Assembly (NCBI GenBank): GCA_963732765.1
Contig: CAVTAS010000010.1
Coordinates: 682,001-746,000 of the forward strand
DNA length: 64,000 bases
DNA from: JANYHF01 sp963732765
Lineage (GTDB): Bacteria; Pseudomonadota; Alphaproteobacteria; Rhizobiales; Hyphomicrobiaceae
Direction: 5' to 3'
Numbering within the stretch: position 1 is the stretch's first letter; every line of letters begins with the position of its first letter. The position numbers and the translations under genes are program-made. Positions 51,772-60,990 of the stretch are shown here, piece by piece. The notes beneath the pieces are model-generated. The model saw only the letters and a list, made by a program, of their open reading frames with translations. It was not told where the DNA came from and ran no database searches.

Positions 51772-52362
51772 ATGCCTCTGTACGAGCATGTCTTCCTGGC
51801 GCGCCAGGACGTTTCGACCGCCCAGGCCGAGACTATGATGAAGGAATACCAGGGCATCCTGGAAGCCAACGGCGGCAAGGTCACCAAGTCCGAATACTGG
51901 GGCCTGAAGCCGCTTGCCTATAAGGTCAAGAAGAGCCGCAAGGCCCACTACGCGCTGTTCAACATCGATGCACCGCACGCTGCGGTCGCCGAGATGGAGC
52001 GCAACATGGGTATTTCGGTCGACGTCCTCCGTTTCATGACCATCCGGGTCGACGAGCACGAGACCGAGCCCAGCGCCATGATGCGCAAGGGCGACCGCGA
52101 CGAGCGTCCACGTGGGGCATTCGGCGGTCCCGGCGGCGATCGTGGCGGACGCGGTGGCGACCGTGGCGGCTTCCGTGGCGACCGTCCGCCGCGCGAGGGC
52201 GGCTTCGGCGATCGGCCGCCGCGTGAAGGCGGTGGCTTTGGCGACCGTCCGCCGCGTGAGGCAGGAGCCAGCTTTGGCGACCGTCCCCCGCGCGAGGGAA
52301 GCTACCGTAACCGGCGCGATGGCGTCGATACCCCCGGCGCCAATGAGGAGCCCACGTCATGA
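51772..52362 (+). CDS. rpsF: 30S ribosomal protein S6 with Arg/Gly-rich tail
   Basis: A 196-residue S6. Residues 1-105 are the S6 fold (MPLYEHVFLARQDVSTAQAE, then YWGLKPLAYKVKKSRKAHYA). The remainder is a long tail of RGG-like and GDRPPREG repeats (four copies with small variations). The tail is much longer than in E. coli S6. The start at 51772 matches the conserved N-terminus, and 51622 is too early. Its stop overlaps rpsR by 4 nt. Confidence 0.95.
   Translation: MPLYEHVFLARQDVSTAQAETMMKEYQGILEANGGKVTKSEYWGLKPLAYKVKKSRKAHYALFNIDAPHAAVAEMERNMGISVDVLRFMTIRVDEHETEPSAMMRKGDRDERPRGAFGGPGGDRGGRGGDRGGFRGDRPPREGGFGDRPPREGGGFGDRPPREAGASFGDRPPREGSYRNRRDGVDTPGANEEPTS
52179..52300 (+). repeat. Degenerate GDRPPREG repeats in the S6 tail
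   Basis: About four copies of a unit coding for GDRPPREG with one to five variable residues between, following a run of (R)GGDRGG motifs. Codon usage differs between copies, so this is an old repeat kept at protein level. Confidence 0.7.
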
Positions 52363-52619
52363 GCTTTCAAGATGCTGCCGGCGCCGCCGGTGGAGCCCGC
52401 CGTCCCTTCCATCGTCGCCGCAAAACCTGCCCATTCTCGGGCGATAAGGCGCCGAAGATCGACTACAAGGATGTGCGGCTGCTGCAGCGCTTCATCTCCG
52501 AGCGCGGCAAGATTGTTCCCAGCCGCATCACTGCGGTGTCGGCCAAGAAGCAGCGCGAACTGGCCCAGGCCATCAAGCGCGCACGCTTCATGAGCCTGCT
52601 GCCGTATATCTTGAGATAG
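52359..52619 (+). CDS. rpsR: 30S ribosomal protein S18
   Basis: An 86-residue S18 (RRKTCPFSGDKAPKIDYKDV, RLLQRFISERGKIVPSRITA, KKQRELAQAIKRARFMSLLP). It overlaps the rpsF stop by ATGA. Normal length. Downstream is an inverted-repeat element and then rplI. Confidence 0.97.
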   Translation: MSFQDAAGAAGGARRPFHRRRKTCPFSGDKAPKIDYKDVRLLQRFISERGKIVPSRITAVSAKKQRELAQAIKRARFMSLLPYILR

Positions 52620-52621
52620 AA

Positions 52622-52789
52622 TTAGACGGGACTGGGGACTCGGGACTCGGAAAAGAAGCTCGAGCCGCTCGTCCTAAGTCCCGTCATCGCCGCTGGACCG
52701 TCTTAGGCGGCCCTAACCGCATCTCGCGGGACAGCGTTGCTAGGTATTGGGATCAACCATCCGAGTCCCTAGTCCCGAGTCCCGTCTAA
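52622..52789. repeat. 168-bp element with GGGACTCGG-type inverted repeats, copy 1
   Basis: The left arm 52622-52650 (TTAGACGGGACTGGGGACTC...) and the right arm 52761-52789 (...GAGTCCCGTCTAA) are imperfect 29-bp reverse complements made of GGGACT units. It fills the gap between rpsR and rplI. A second copy is at 56759-56846. Confidence 0.75.
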
Positions 52790-52817
52790 CTCATCAACGA
52801 CAAAGGGACTCACACCA

Positions 52818-53414
52818 ATGCAAGTCATTCTCCTGGAACGCATTCACAAACTCGGCCAGATGGGCGACGTCGTCACCGTCAAGGACGGATTCGCGCGCAA
52901 TTTCCTGCTGCCGCTGAAGAAGGCGCTGCGCTCAAACAAAGCCAATCTGGAGCACTTCAAGGTGCAGCGTGTTCATTTGGAAGCACGCAACCTGGAACTG
53001 AAGAAGGAAGCCGAGGCCGTCCACACCACGCTCGACGGCAAGAGCTTTGTTGTCATCCGCCAGGCCGGCGACACGGGCCAGCTCTACGGCTCGGTCTCGA
53101 CCCGCGATATCGCCGAGGCAGTCACATCAGGCGGTTTCCGCGTCGACCGCAACCAGGTGCTGCTCGACAAGCCGATCAAGACCCTCGGTCTGCACGCCAC
53201 CCGGGTCGGCCTGCATCCCGAAGTCAGCGCCAAGGTGACCATCAACGTCGCCCGCTCCAACGACGAAGCCGAGCGCCAGGCCAAGGGCGAGGACGTGATG
53301 GCGGTGAAGGACGAGACGCCTGAGTTCGAAACCTTCAGCGAGGACGCCGTGTTCGAAGAGGGCGCAGCCCGGCCGAGCGAGGAGCCGGCCGAGGGGGACG
53401 AGGCGAAGGCGTAA
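52818..53414 (+). CDS. rplI: 50S ribosomal protein L9
   Basis: A 198-residue L9 with the N-terminal signature MQVILLERIHKLGQMGDVVT and GFARNFLLPLKKAL, a connecting helix and the C-terminal domain. An acidic tail of about 45 residues (TPEFETFSEDAVFEEGAARP and on) extends beyond the E. coli length. It is the last gene of the ribosomal operon and followed by a terminator. Confidence 0.97.
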   Translation: MQVILLERIHKLGQMGDVVTVKDGFARNFLLPLKKALRSNKANLEHFKVQRVHLEARNLELKKEAEAVHTTLDGKSFVVIRQAGDTGQLYGSVSTRDIAEAVTSGGFRVDRNQVLLDKPIKTLGLHATRVGLHPEVSAKVTINVARSNDEAERQAKGEDVMAVKDETPEFETFSEDAVFEEGAARPSEEPAEGDEAKA

Positions 53415-53442
53415 CCCTTTTCAATTACGACAAAAATGTGTC

Positions 53443-53478
53443 ACGCCGTGCTCCCATGGAGCGCGGCGTTGTCTTTTT
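53443..53478 (+). terminator. Rho-independent terminator after rplI
   Basis: The stem ACGCCGTGCTCC / GGAGCGCGGCGT is 12 bp with one mismatch and a 3-nt loop (CAT), followed by TTGTCTTTTT. It should end the rpsF-rpsR-rplI transcript. Confidence 0.8.
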
Positions 53479-53602
53479 CCACAGCCTGTGCTTTCTTGTC
53501 ACATCAGAAGGGAGTTTTGAAGCTCCCGGTGAGGCAGGAAATCTAGGTGAGGGAGCCCGTCCGGGCGCTCGTTCGAGTAGCGTATCCGGTGGGTGCGTTG
53601 TC

Positions 53603-54859
53603 ATGTACGCTCCATTGTCGAAAATCCTTGAGCGGATCATCCGCCAAGGCGACTTGAAGGTGATCGGCGCCGACGGCAAGGCCTACCGCTTCGGCGATGG
53701 CATGGCCCCTTCGGTGACGGTACGCATCAAGGACGCCGCCACCGAGCGCGCTATCACCTTCGATTCGCAATTGGCGCTTCCCGAAGCCTATATGAACGGT
53801 ACTTTCACCGTCGAGGAGGGTGGGCGTATCTACGAGTTCTTCGATCTCGTGCTGCGCAACAGCCATGTTGAAGAGTTTCCGGCCTGGACGCGCGCTTTCG
53901 ATGGCTTGCGCTTCCTGACGCGCCGCATCCAGCAGTGGAATCCGGCGGGGCGCTCCAAGCGCAATGTCGCCCATCATTACGATATCGACGGCGCGATCTA
54001 CGATTTGTTCCTGGATAAAGACCGGCAGTACTCCTGCGCCTATTTCGAGCCCGGCATTACCGATCTGGAAGAGGCGCAGCTGGCCAAGAAGCGGCACCTC
54101 GCGGCCAAGATGGCGCTGCGGCCCGGGCAGAAGGTACTTGATATCGGCTCGGGCTGGGGCGGTCTCGGCATGTACATCGCCAAGGCCGGCAATTGCGATG
54201 TGACCGGCGTTACGCTCAGCGAAGAACAGCTCAGCGTCGCCCGCCAGCGCGTGGCCGAGGCCAAGCTGGAACGGCCGGTGCGGTTCAAGCTGCAGGATTA
54301 CCGCCGTCTGGAGGGACAATTCGACCGCATCGTCTCAGTCGGCATGTTCGAGCACGTCGGTGTGAACCACTATGGCGCCTATTTCCGCAAAGTGCACGAC
54401 CTGTTGAACGAGGACGGCGTGGCGGTCATCCACTCGATCGGCCGGACCGATCGCCCGACCGCGACCAACGCGTTTATCGCCAAGTACATCTTCCCCGGCG
54501 GCTACATTCCCGCGCTCAGCGAGGTGTTGCCGGCTATCGAGAAATCAGGGTTGCATATCACGGACGTCGAAATCCTGCGCTTGCACTATGCCGAGACCTT
54601 GAAAGAGTGGCGCATGCGCTTCCTTGCCAACTGGAAGCAGGCTACGGAACGCATGGGCGAACCCTTCTGCCGCATGTGGGAGTGTTATCTGGCAGGTTCG
54701 GAAACCGGTTTCCGCTACCAGAACCTGATGGTGTTCCAAATCCAGCTCGCCAAGAAGCTCGGCACCCTCCCGCTCACTCGCGACTACATCGTGGAAGAGG
54801 AGCGCCGCCTGAAGGTGCGCGAGCAGGGCGCCTATGCGCCGCGGTTGGCGGGGGAGTGA
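53603..54859 (+). CDS. cfa: Cyclopropane-fatty-acyl-phospholipid synthase-family methyltransferase
   Basis: A 418-residue SAM-dependent methyltransferase (VAHHYDIDGAIYDLFLDKDR, QYSCAYF with the active-site Cys, SAM loop VLDIGSGWGGLGMYIA, VSVGMFEHVGVNHY). It should methylenate double bonds of membrane phospholipid fatty acids. An N-terminal domain of about 100 residues is as in E. coli Cfa. The ATG at 53603 was chosen; the frame is open from 53438, but that part overlaps the terminator. Some family members make other lipid modifications, so the exact reaction is not certain. Confidence 0.9.
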   Translation: MYAPLSKILERIIRQGDLKVIGADGKAYRFGDGMAPSVTVRIKDAATERAITFDSQLALPEAYMNGTFTVEEGGRIYEFFDLVLRNSHVEEFPAWTRAFDGLRFLTRRIQQWNPAGRSKRNVAHHYDIDGAIYDLFLDKDRQYSCAYFEPGITDLEEAQLAKKRHLAAKMALRPGQKVLDIGSGWGGLGMYIAKAGNCDVTGVTLSEEQLSVARQRVAEAKLERPVRFKLQDYRRLEGQFDRIVSVGMFEHVGVNHYGAYFRKVHDLLNEDGVAVIHSIGRTDRPTATNAFIAKYIFPGGYIPALSEVLPAIEKSGLHITDVEILRLHYAETLKEWRMRFLANWKQATERMGEPFCRMWECYLAGSETGFRYQNLMVFQIQLAKKLGTLPLTRDYIVEEERRLKVREQGAYAPRLAGE

Positions 54860-54862
54860 CTT

Positions 54863-55076
54863 CCCTCTCCCCCGCAATTTCGCGGGGGAGAGGGTCCGCC
54901 CGAGAGCGCCAACGCGAGGAAAGAGCGGCGGGTGAGGGGCCGCCGCTTATTCCGTTCCCGTGGCACGATATCCGCCGGTTGCTCCGTACTCATTGAGCGA
55001 AGGCCGGTCCCAGTTGCTGCCCCTCACCCGGCGCTGCGCGCCACCCTCTCCCCCGCGAAGAGGCGGGGGAGAGGGT
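54863..55076. repeat. Long intergenic palindromic repeat, copy C (RIME-like)
   Basis: Left hairpin CCCTCTCCCCCGC...GCGGGGGAGAGGG (54863-54894), central GGTGAGGGGC and GCCCCTCACCCGG arms, right hairpin ACCCTCTCCCCCGC...GCGGGGGAGAGGGT (55043-55076). It lies between cfa and dnaB and could end the cfa transcript. Confidence 0.75.
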
Positions 55077-55213
55077 AAGTGGCGGCCTGATTCGCAGCCT
55101 AGTCAACGGGCCAAATCACCCACCCAGCGCAATTTTGTGCATCACGGGGATAGCGGGACTCAGCCACACTGGTTTTCGGATTACGCCGCCAAAACCTGAG
55201 CTATCCTCCCCCC

Positions 55214-56752
<1,539 letters not shown>

Positions 56753-56758
56753 ATTGTA

Positions 56759-56846
56759 GAAGACGGGACTCGGGACTAGGGACACGTAGTGTTAAATCGC
56801 CCAAACCAGTTCCATTTCCGAGTCCCAAGTCCCGAGTCCCGTCTTC
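56759..56846. repeat. 88-bp element with GGGACTCGG-type inverted repeats, copy 2
   Basis: The left arm 56759-56783 (GAAGACGGGACTCGGGACTA...) and the right arm 56818-56846 (...GAGTCCCGTCTTC) match copy 1 in family but differ at the ends and have a short loop. The right arm ends on the base before the radA ATG. Confidence 0.75.
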
Positions 56847-58214
56847 ATGGCCAAACGCTCATCAGCCTATGTCTGCCAATCCTGCGGTGCGGTCGCCCAG
56901 AAATGGACCGGCAAGTGCGTTGCTTGCGACGGCTGGAACACGCTTGCCGAGGAAGCCGACGTCGGTACCGGTACGGCCCCCGGCGTGCCTGAGGCCAAGA
57001 CGCGCGGCAAATCGCTGGCGCTGGAGACACTGTCAGCCTCTGCCGACGAGGCCCCACGCATGCCGACGGGGCTGGCCGAGCTTGACCGCGTTACCGGCGG
57101 CGGACTGGTGCCGGGATCGGCGCTGCTGATCGGCGGAGAACCGGGGATCGGGAAATCGACGCTGCTGCTCCAGGTTGCAGCTGCGCTCGCCGATGCCGGC
57201 AAAAGCGCGCTCTATTTCTCTGGCGAAGAGGCTACGGCCCAGATCCGTCTGCGAGCCCAGCGCCTCGGACTTACCGAATCCAAAGTGCTGCTGGCGGCAG
57301 AAACCAACCTCAACAACATCTTGGCCACGCTGAGCAAAGGCAAACGGCCTGACCTCGTCATCATCGATTCCATCCAGACGCTTTGGACCGACGGCCTCGA
57401 TTCCACTCCCGGCACGGTTTCCCAGGTGCGCGCGGCCAGCCAGTCGATGATCCGCTACGCCAAGCTCTCGGGCGCCGCCGTGCTGCTGGTTGGCCACGTC
57501 ACCAAGGACGGCCAGATCGCAGGACCAAAGGTCGTCGAGCACATGGTCGATACCGTGCTCTATTTCGAGGGCGACCGCGGCCAGCCGTTCCGCATTCTGC
57601 GCACTGTCAAGAACCGCTTCGGCGCCACCGACGAAATCGGCGTATTCGAGATGGCCCAGACCGGCCTCAAAGAGGTCAGCAATCCCTCCGAACTGTTCCT
57701 GGGCGATCGCGGCGGCAAGACGCCAGGTGCGGCGGTGTTTGCCAGTATCGAGGGCACGCGCCCAATCCTGGTTGAACTGCAGGCGCTGGTGGTGCAGTCC
57801 TCGCTCGGCACGCCGCGCCGGGCTGTGGTGGGCTGGGATTCCAGCCGCCTCGCCATGCTGCTGGCCGTCCTGGAAGCGCGCTGCAACCTCTCGCTCAGCG
57901 GCCACGACGTCTACCTCAACGTCGCCGGCGGTCTGAAGATCGGCGAGCCCGCCGCCGACGCCGCTGCAGCCGCAGCCCTCGTTTCGTCATTTTCAGGCGT
58001 TCCGCTGGCGTCCGATTGCGTGTATTTCGGTGAAGTCAGCCTGTCTGGCGCCCTAAGATCGGCCGGTCACGCGGGCGCCCGTCTCAAGGAAGCCCAGAAG
58101 TTGGGCTTTAAGCGGGCTGTGGTTCCGGCTGGCGGCGAGCTTGAAACGGCTGGCACAAAGCTCGATATCGAACGCGTGACGCATTTACGGGATCTGGTCG
58201 ACCGGCTGCGTTAG
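56847..58214 (+). CDS. radA: DNA repair protein RadA
   Basis: A 455-residue RadA (Sms). The N-terminal zinc finger is CQSCGAVAQKWTGKCVACDG, Walker A GEPGIGKST, the RadA motif KNRFGATDEIGVFEM, and the C-terminal Lon-protease-like domain. It processes recombination intermediates by branch migration. The ATG abuts the right arm of an inverted-repeat element, so no Shine-Dalgarno is visible. Confidence 0.96.
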   Translation: MAKRSSAYVCQSCGAVAQKWTGKCVACDGWNTLAEEADVGTGTAPGVPEAKTRGKSLALETLSASADEAPRMPTGLAELDRVTGGGLVPGSALLIGGEPGIGKSTLLLQVAAALADAGKSALYFSGEEATAQIRLRAQRLGLTESKVLLAAETNLNNILATLSKGKRPDLVIIDSIQTLWTDGLDSTPGTVSQVRAASQSMIRYAKLSGAAVLLVGHVTKDGQIAGPKVVEHMVDTVLYFEGDRGQPFRILRTVKNRFGATDEIGVFEMAQTGLKEVSNPSELFLGDRGGKTPGAAVFASIEGTRPILVELQALVVQSSLGTPRRAVVGWDSSRLAMLLAVLEARCNLSLSGHDVYLNVAGGLKIGEPAADAAAAAALVSSFSGVPLASDCVYFGEVSLSGALRSAGHAGARLKEAQKLGFKRAVVPAGGELETAGTKLDIERVTHLRDLVDRLR

Positions 58215-58257
58215 CCGCCGACCTCCCGACCTAGAGACCCTCGAAAGGACTATCCTA

Positions 58258-58872
58258 ATGCCTGGGCCATTCACACCCCTCGACCTCGGCCTCGGCCTGA
58301 TAGCGCTGATCTCAGGCCTGCTCGCCATGTATCGCGGCCTCACACGCGAGGTGCTCTCGCTGCTCTCATGGGCGCTAGCGGGTGCGGCGGCGGCGTTTTT
58401 CGTGCTGTACCAGAAGGGGCTAGCGCAAACGCTGGCCGACAAGTTATTCGCCGGCAATGTGCAGATGGCCCAGGGCGGCGGCGCCGTGCTGGTGTTCCTG
58501 GCGGTGCTGATCATCGTGCATCTGTTCACCGCCCGCCTGTCGGACCGGGTGCTGGATAGCCACATCGGCATCATCGACCGCATCCTCGGCTTCGTGTTTG
58601 GCGCGGCGCGCGGCTTCCTCCTGGTGCTGATCGGTTTCGTCTTCTACACGAACTTTTCCAACACCCCGCCCATTGGTGATAAGCCCTATGCCTGGGGCAT
58701 CAAGGACAGCCAGTCGCTGCCGCTGCTGGTGGATGCCGGCAGGCCTTTCAGCGAAGTGATGCGCGGGGTCGGCGAGTATGTGACGTCCAAGATCGGCAAA
58801 AAAGGAGCAGGCAGCGGCAGCGATACACCGGCGCCGGCGACCGAAGAACCGGCCCAAGGCACCAACGGCTGA
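58258..58872 (+). CDS. cvpA: CvpA-family membrane protein
   Basis: A 204-residue protein with four hydrophobic helices in the first 150 residues (LDLGLGLIALISGLLAMYRG; REVLSLLSWALAGAAAAFF; RILGFVFGAARGFLLVLIG) and a Pro/Glu/Ala-rich tail. The family was named for colicin V production; it is linked to envelope and stress functions. It follows radA by 43 bp, as in other alphaproteobacteria; purF, often next, is not here. Confidence 0.88.
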   Translation: MPGPFTPLDLGLGLIALISGLLAMYRGLTREVLSLLSWALAGAAAAFFVLYQKGLAQTLADKLFAGNVQMAQGGGAVLVFLAVLIIVHLFTARLSDRVLDSHIGIIDRILGFVFGAARGFLLVLIGFVFYTNFSNTPPIGDKPYAWGIKDSQSLPLLVDAGRPFSEVMRGVGEYVTSKIGKKGAGSGSDTPAPATEEPAQGTNG

Positions 58873-58905
58873 TCGCCTATCATTGTTTGCGTTTTGGAGA
58901 CCCCA

Positions 58906-59997
58906 ATGTTGTTCCGCGTCCCACTCTGCCGAGCACAGTTGGCCCTGGCCCTGCTGACCCTCTCGGTTCCCTTGGCATTCGCCGGCCAGATCAACACCGG
59001 CGGTGAAACCGGCGCCTACCACGCCACATTCTGCCCGCAGGTGGCCTCTGCGCTGCGCAAGAACAAATTCGATTACACCTGTACCCCATCGCAAGGCTCG
59101 TTGGAGAACATCCAGCGCGTGGCCGCCGATCCCGCTCAGGTTGGCTTTTCGCAGCTCGACGCGTTTGCGCTTGAGACGGAAAATCTCGGGTCGGACAAAC
59201 TCTTCACCCGCATCCGGTCCGATGTGGTGCACGAGTGCCTGTTCATGGTCACGCGCAATCGCGGTGTGAGCAATTTCGGGCAGGTCGCCGCTGTCGCCAG
59301 CCAGCTGCATTTCGTTCTGCCGCCGCAAAAGAGCGGCAGCTCGGCCACCTTTCAGCTGCTGCAGCGCATCGATCCGGCGGGGCTCGGGCTCGCGCGCAAT
59401 GTGACGTATGCCGCCAGTGTCGATGAGGCCATCACGCAAGCCATGAGCGCGGATGATACGATCACACTGTTCGTGCAGTTCCCCGATCCCGCCAATCCGC
59501 GCTTCCAGGCCATCACCAAGGGCGGCGGCAACATCATTCCGGTGGTGGACCGCGCCATCTTGCGCCAGGAAGCCAACGGCGAAAAAATCTACTTCGCCGA
59601 CGAGACCGAGGTCACTCCGGCCAAGTGGAACAAGTCGGCCGAGAAGGTCGTGACCGCGTGCACGCCGCTGATGCTGTTCACGGGCGCTGCCGACCGTATC
59701 GCCGACGCCAATGACCGCAAGGACCAGGAAGACCTGGTGCGCACCATCCGCAGCCTGACCGTCGAGGAGCTGCGCCCGACGGAAGGCGTGCTGAAGTCGC
59801 TGTGGCGCAAGACCAAGGCGTTGTCGGCCCAAAGCGTCGAGAAACTGATGGAACTCAGCGACAAAGCGCGCGAGCAGGCCAAGCCGACCGTCGACGCCGC
59901 CATGAAGAAGGCGCAGGAAATGACCGAAGAGGCCAAGAAACAGGCGCAGGAGCTGATCGAAAAGGCGAAGAAGGCGACGGACGGAACGGCGAATTGA
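58906..59997 (+). CDS. TAXI-type TRAP solute-binding protein with helical tail
   Basis: A 363-residue exported protein. A signal peptide (ALALLTLSVPLAFA) is followed by a TAXI/PBP2-like domain (INTGGETGAYHATFCPQVAS; DPAQVGFSQLDAFALE). From about 315 a strongly charged helical tail of Ala/Lys/Glu repeats follows (AREQAKPTVDAAMKKAQEMT and on), similar to apolipoprotein- or LEA-type helices. GGAG lies 6 nt before the ATG at 58906; a TTG at 58894 is in frame. No TRAP permease gene is near, so it may be a stand-alone periplasmic protein. Ligand unknown. Confidence 0.8.
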   Translation: MLFRVPLCRAQLALALLTLSVPLAFAGQINTGGETGAYHATFCPQVASALRKNKFDYTCTPSQGSLENIQRVAADPAQVGFSQLDAFALETENLGSDKLFTRIRSDVVHECLFMVTRNRGVSNFGQVAAVASQLHFVLPPQKSGSSATFQLLQRIDPAGLGLARNVTYAASVDEAITQAMSADDTITLFVQFPDPANPRFQAITKGGGNIIPVVDRAILRQEANGEKIYFADETEVTPAKWNKSAEKVVTACTPLMLFTGAADRIADANDRKDQEDLVRTIRSLTVEELRPTEGVLKSLWRKTKALSAQSVEKLMELSDKAREQAKPTVDAAMKKAQEMTEEAKKQAQELIEKAKKATDGTAN

Positions 59998-60012
59998 GGG
60001 ATTGGGGATTAG

Positions 60013-60151
60013 GGCCACGCGGTCGGTGAGGGGCAGCCACTTGCACCGGGCCTGGTAAGTCCTGTGCGGAGCAAGCGGCTGCCCCTCATCTGTCGCTCAT
60101 TCCTCGCCTTCGGCTCGGGCGACATCTTCTCCCCCTGAAAAGGGGGAGAAG
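60013..60151. repeat. Long intergenic palindromic repeat, copy D (left end missing)
   Basis: It begins GCCACGCGGTCGGTGAGGGG as in copy B, contains CGGAGCAAGCGGCTGCCCCT as in copy A, and ends in the right hairpin CTTCTCCCCC...GGGGGAGAAG (60126-60151). The left hairpin is missing, so this is a 5'-truncated copy. It lies directly upstream of the SDR gene and may supply part of its leader. Confidence 0.7.
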
Positions 60152-60171
60152 AGAAGAAAGAAAGACCTGCT

Positions 60172-60918
60172 TTGTCCGCCACCCAAAACTTCAAAAACAA
60201 AACCGTACTAATCACCGGCGCCTCGCGTGGCATCGGACGGGCGACTGCTATTGAGTTTGCCAAACAGGGCGCGCATCTCATCCTGATTGCCCGAACCCGG
60301 GGCGGGCTTGAGGAAGCCGACGACGACATCCGGGCGGCTGGCGGAACCGCCACCCTGATCGAGATGGATCTCACCGACGCAGCCAAGCTTGACGCGCTGG
60401 GGCCGTCGCTGGTGCCGCGCTTTCCGCACCTCGATGTCCTCATCGCCAACGCCGCCATCCTCGGCCCAATGACGCCGCTAACCCATGTTTCGGCGAAGGA
60501 GTGGGCCAGCGTCATGGATATCAACCTGACGGTGAACTGGCTGATAATCCGGACCCTCGATCCTCTGTTGCAGCGGGCGCCGGCTGGTCGTGCCGTGTTC
60601 GTGACGTCCAACGCGGCGCGCAGCTGCCGGGCCTATTGGGGGCCCTACGCCGTCTCCAAGGCGGGTCTGGAAGCGCTGGTGAAGGTCTACGCCAAGGAAG
60701 TCGCCACCACCCCCGTGCGTGTCAATCTGCTGGATCCCGGCGCCACCCGCACCGCCATGCGGGCAAAAGCCATGCCGGGCGAGAACCCCGAAACTCTGCC
60801 ACCGCCCGAAGCCATTGCCCCAATAATCGCCAGCATGGCCGAGCCAGAGTATTTGGCCAACGGCGAAGTCGTGCGGGCCAACGAGCACCCGCTCTTTCCC
60901 GGCCGCTTTCGGGCCTGA
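60172..60918 (+). CDS. Short-chain dehydrogenase/reductase (SDR)
   Basis: A 248-residue classical SDR. The NAD(P) motif is LITGASRGIGRATAIEF, the NAG-like motif IANAAILG, and the catalytic Tyr and Lys are in YAVSKAGLEALV, with Ser/Asn in FVTSNAARS. It resembles the YciK/oxidoreductase group. It starts with TTG at 60172, 20 bp after the end of palindromic repeat D; no clear Shine-Dalgarno. The substrate is unknown. Confidence 0.88.
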   Translation: MSATQNFKNKTVLITGASRGIGRATAIEFAKQGAHLILIARTRGGLEEADDDIRAAGGTATLIEMDLTDAAKLDALGPSLVPRFPHLDVLIANAAILGPMTPLTHVSAKEWASVMDINLTVNWLIIRTLDPLLQRAPAGRAVFVTSNAARSCRAYWGPYAVSKAGLEALVKVYAKEVATTPVRVNLLDPGATRTAMRAKAMPGENPETLPPPEAIAPIIASMAEPEYLANGEVVRANEHPLFPGRFRA

Positions 60919-60990
60919 TGGCCTGAAATTGAGGCGGGAACCGCCATTGCCGCCTTTGCGCCGTCACGCAAATTGGATTAACCTACTCTC

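Noticed and set aside
58444..60018. Minus-strand open frame of 524 codons
   Set aside because: It lies opposite cvpA and the TAXI protein gene, both of which have start, signal and domain features.
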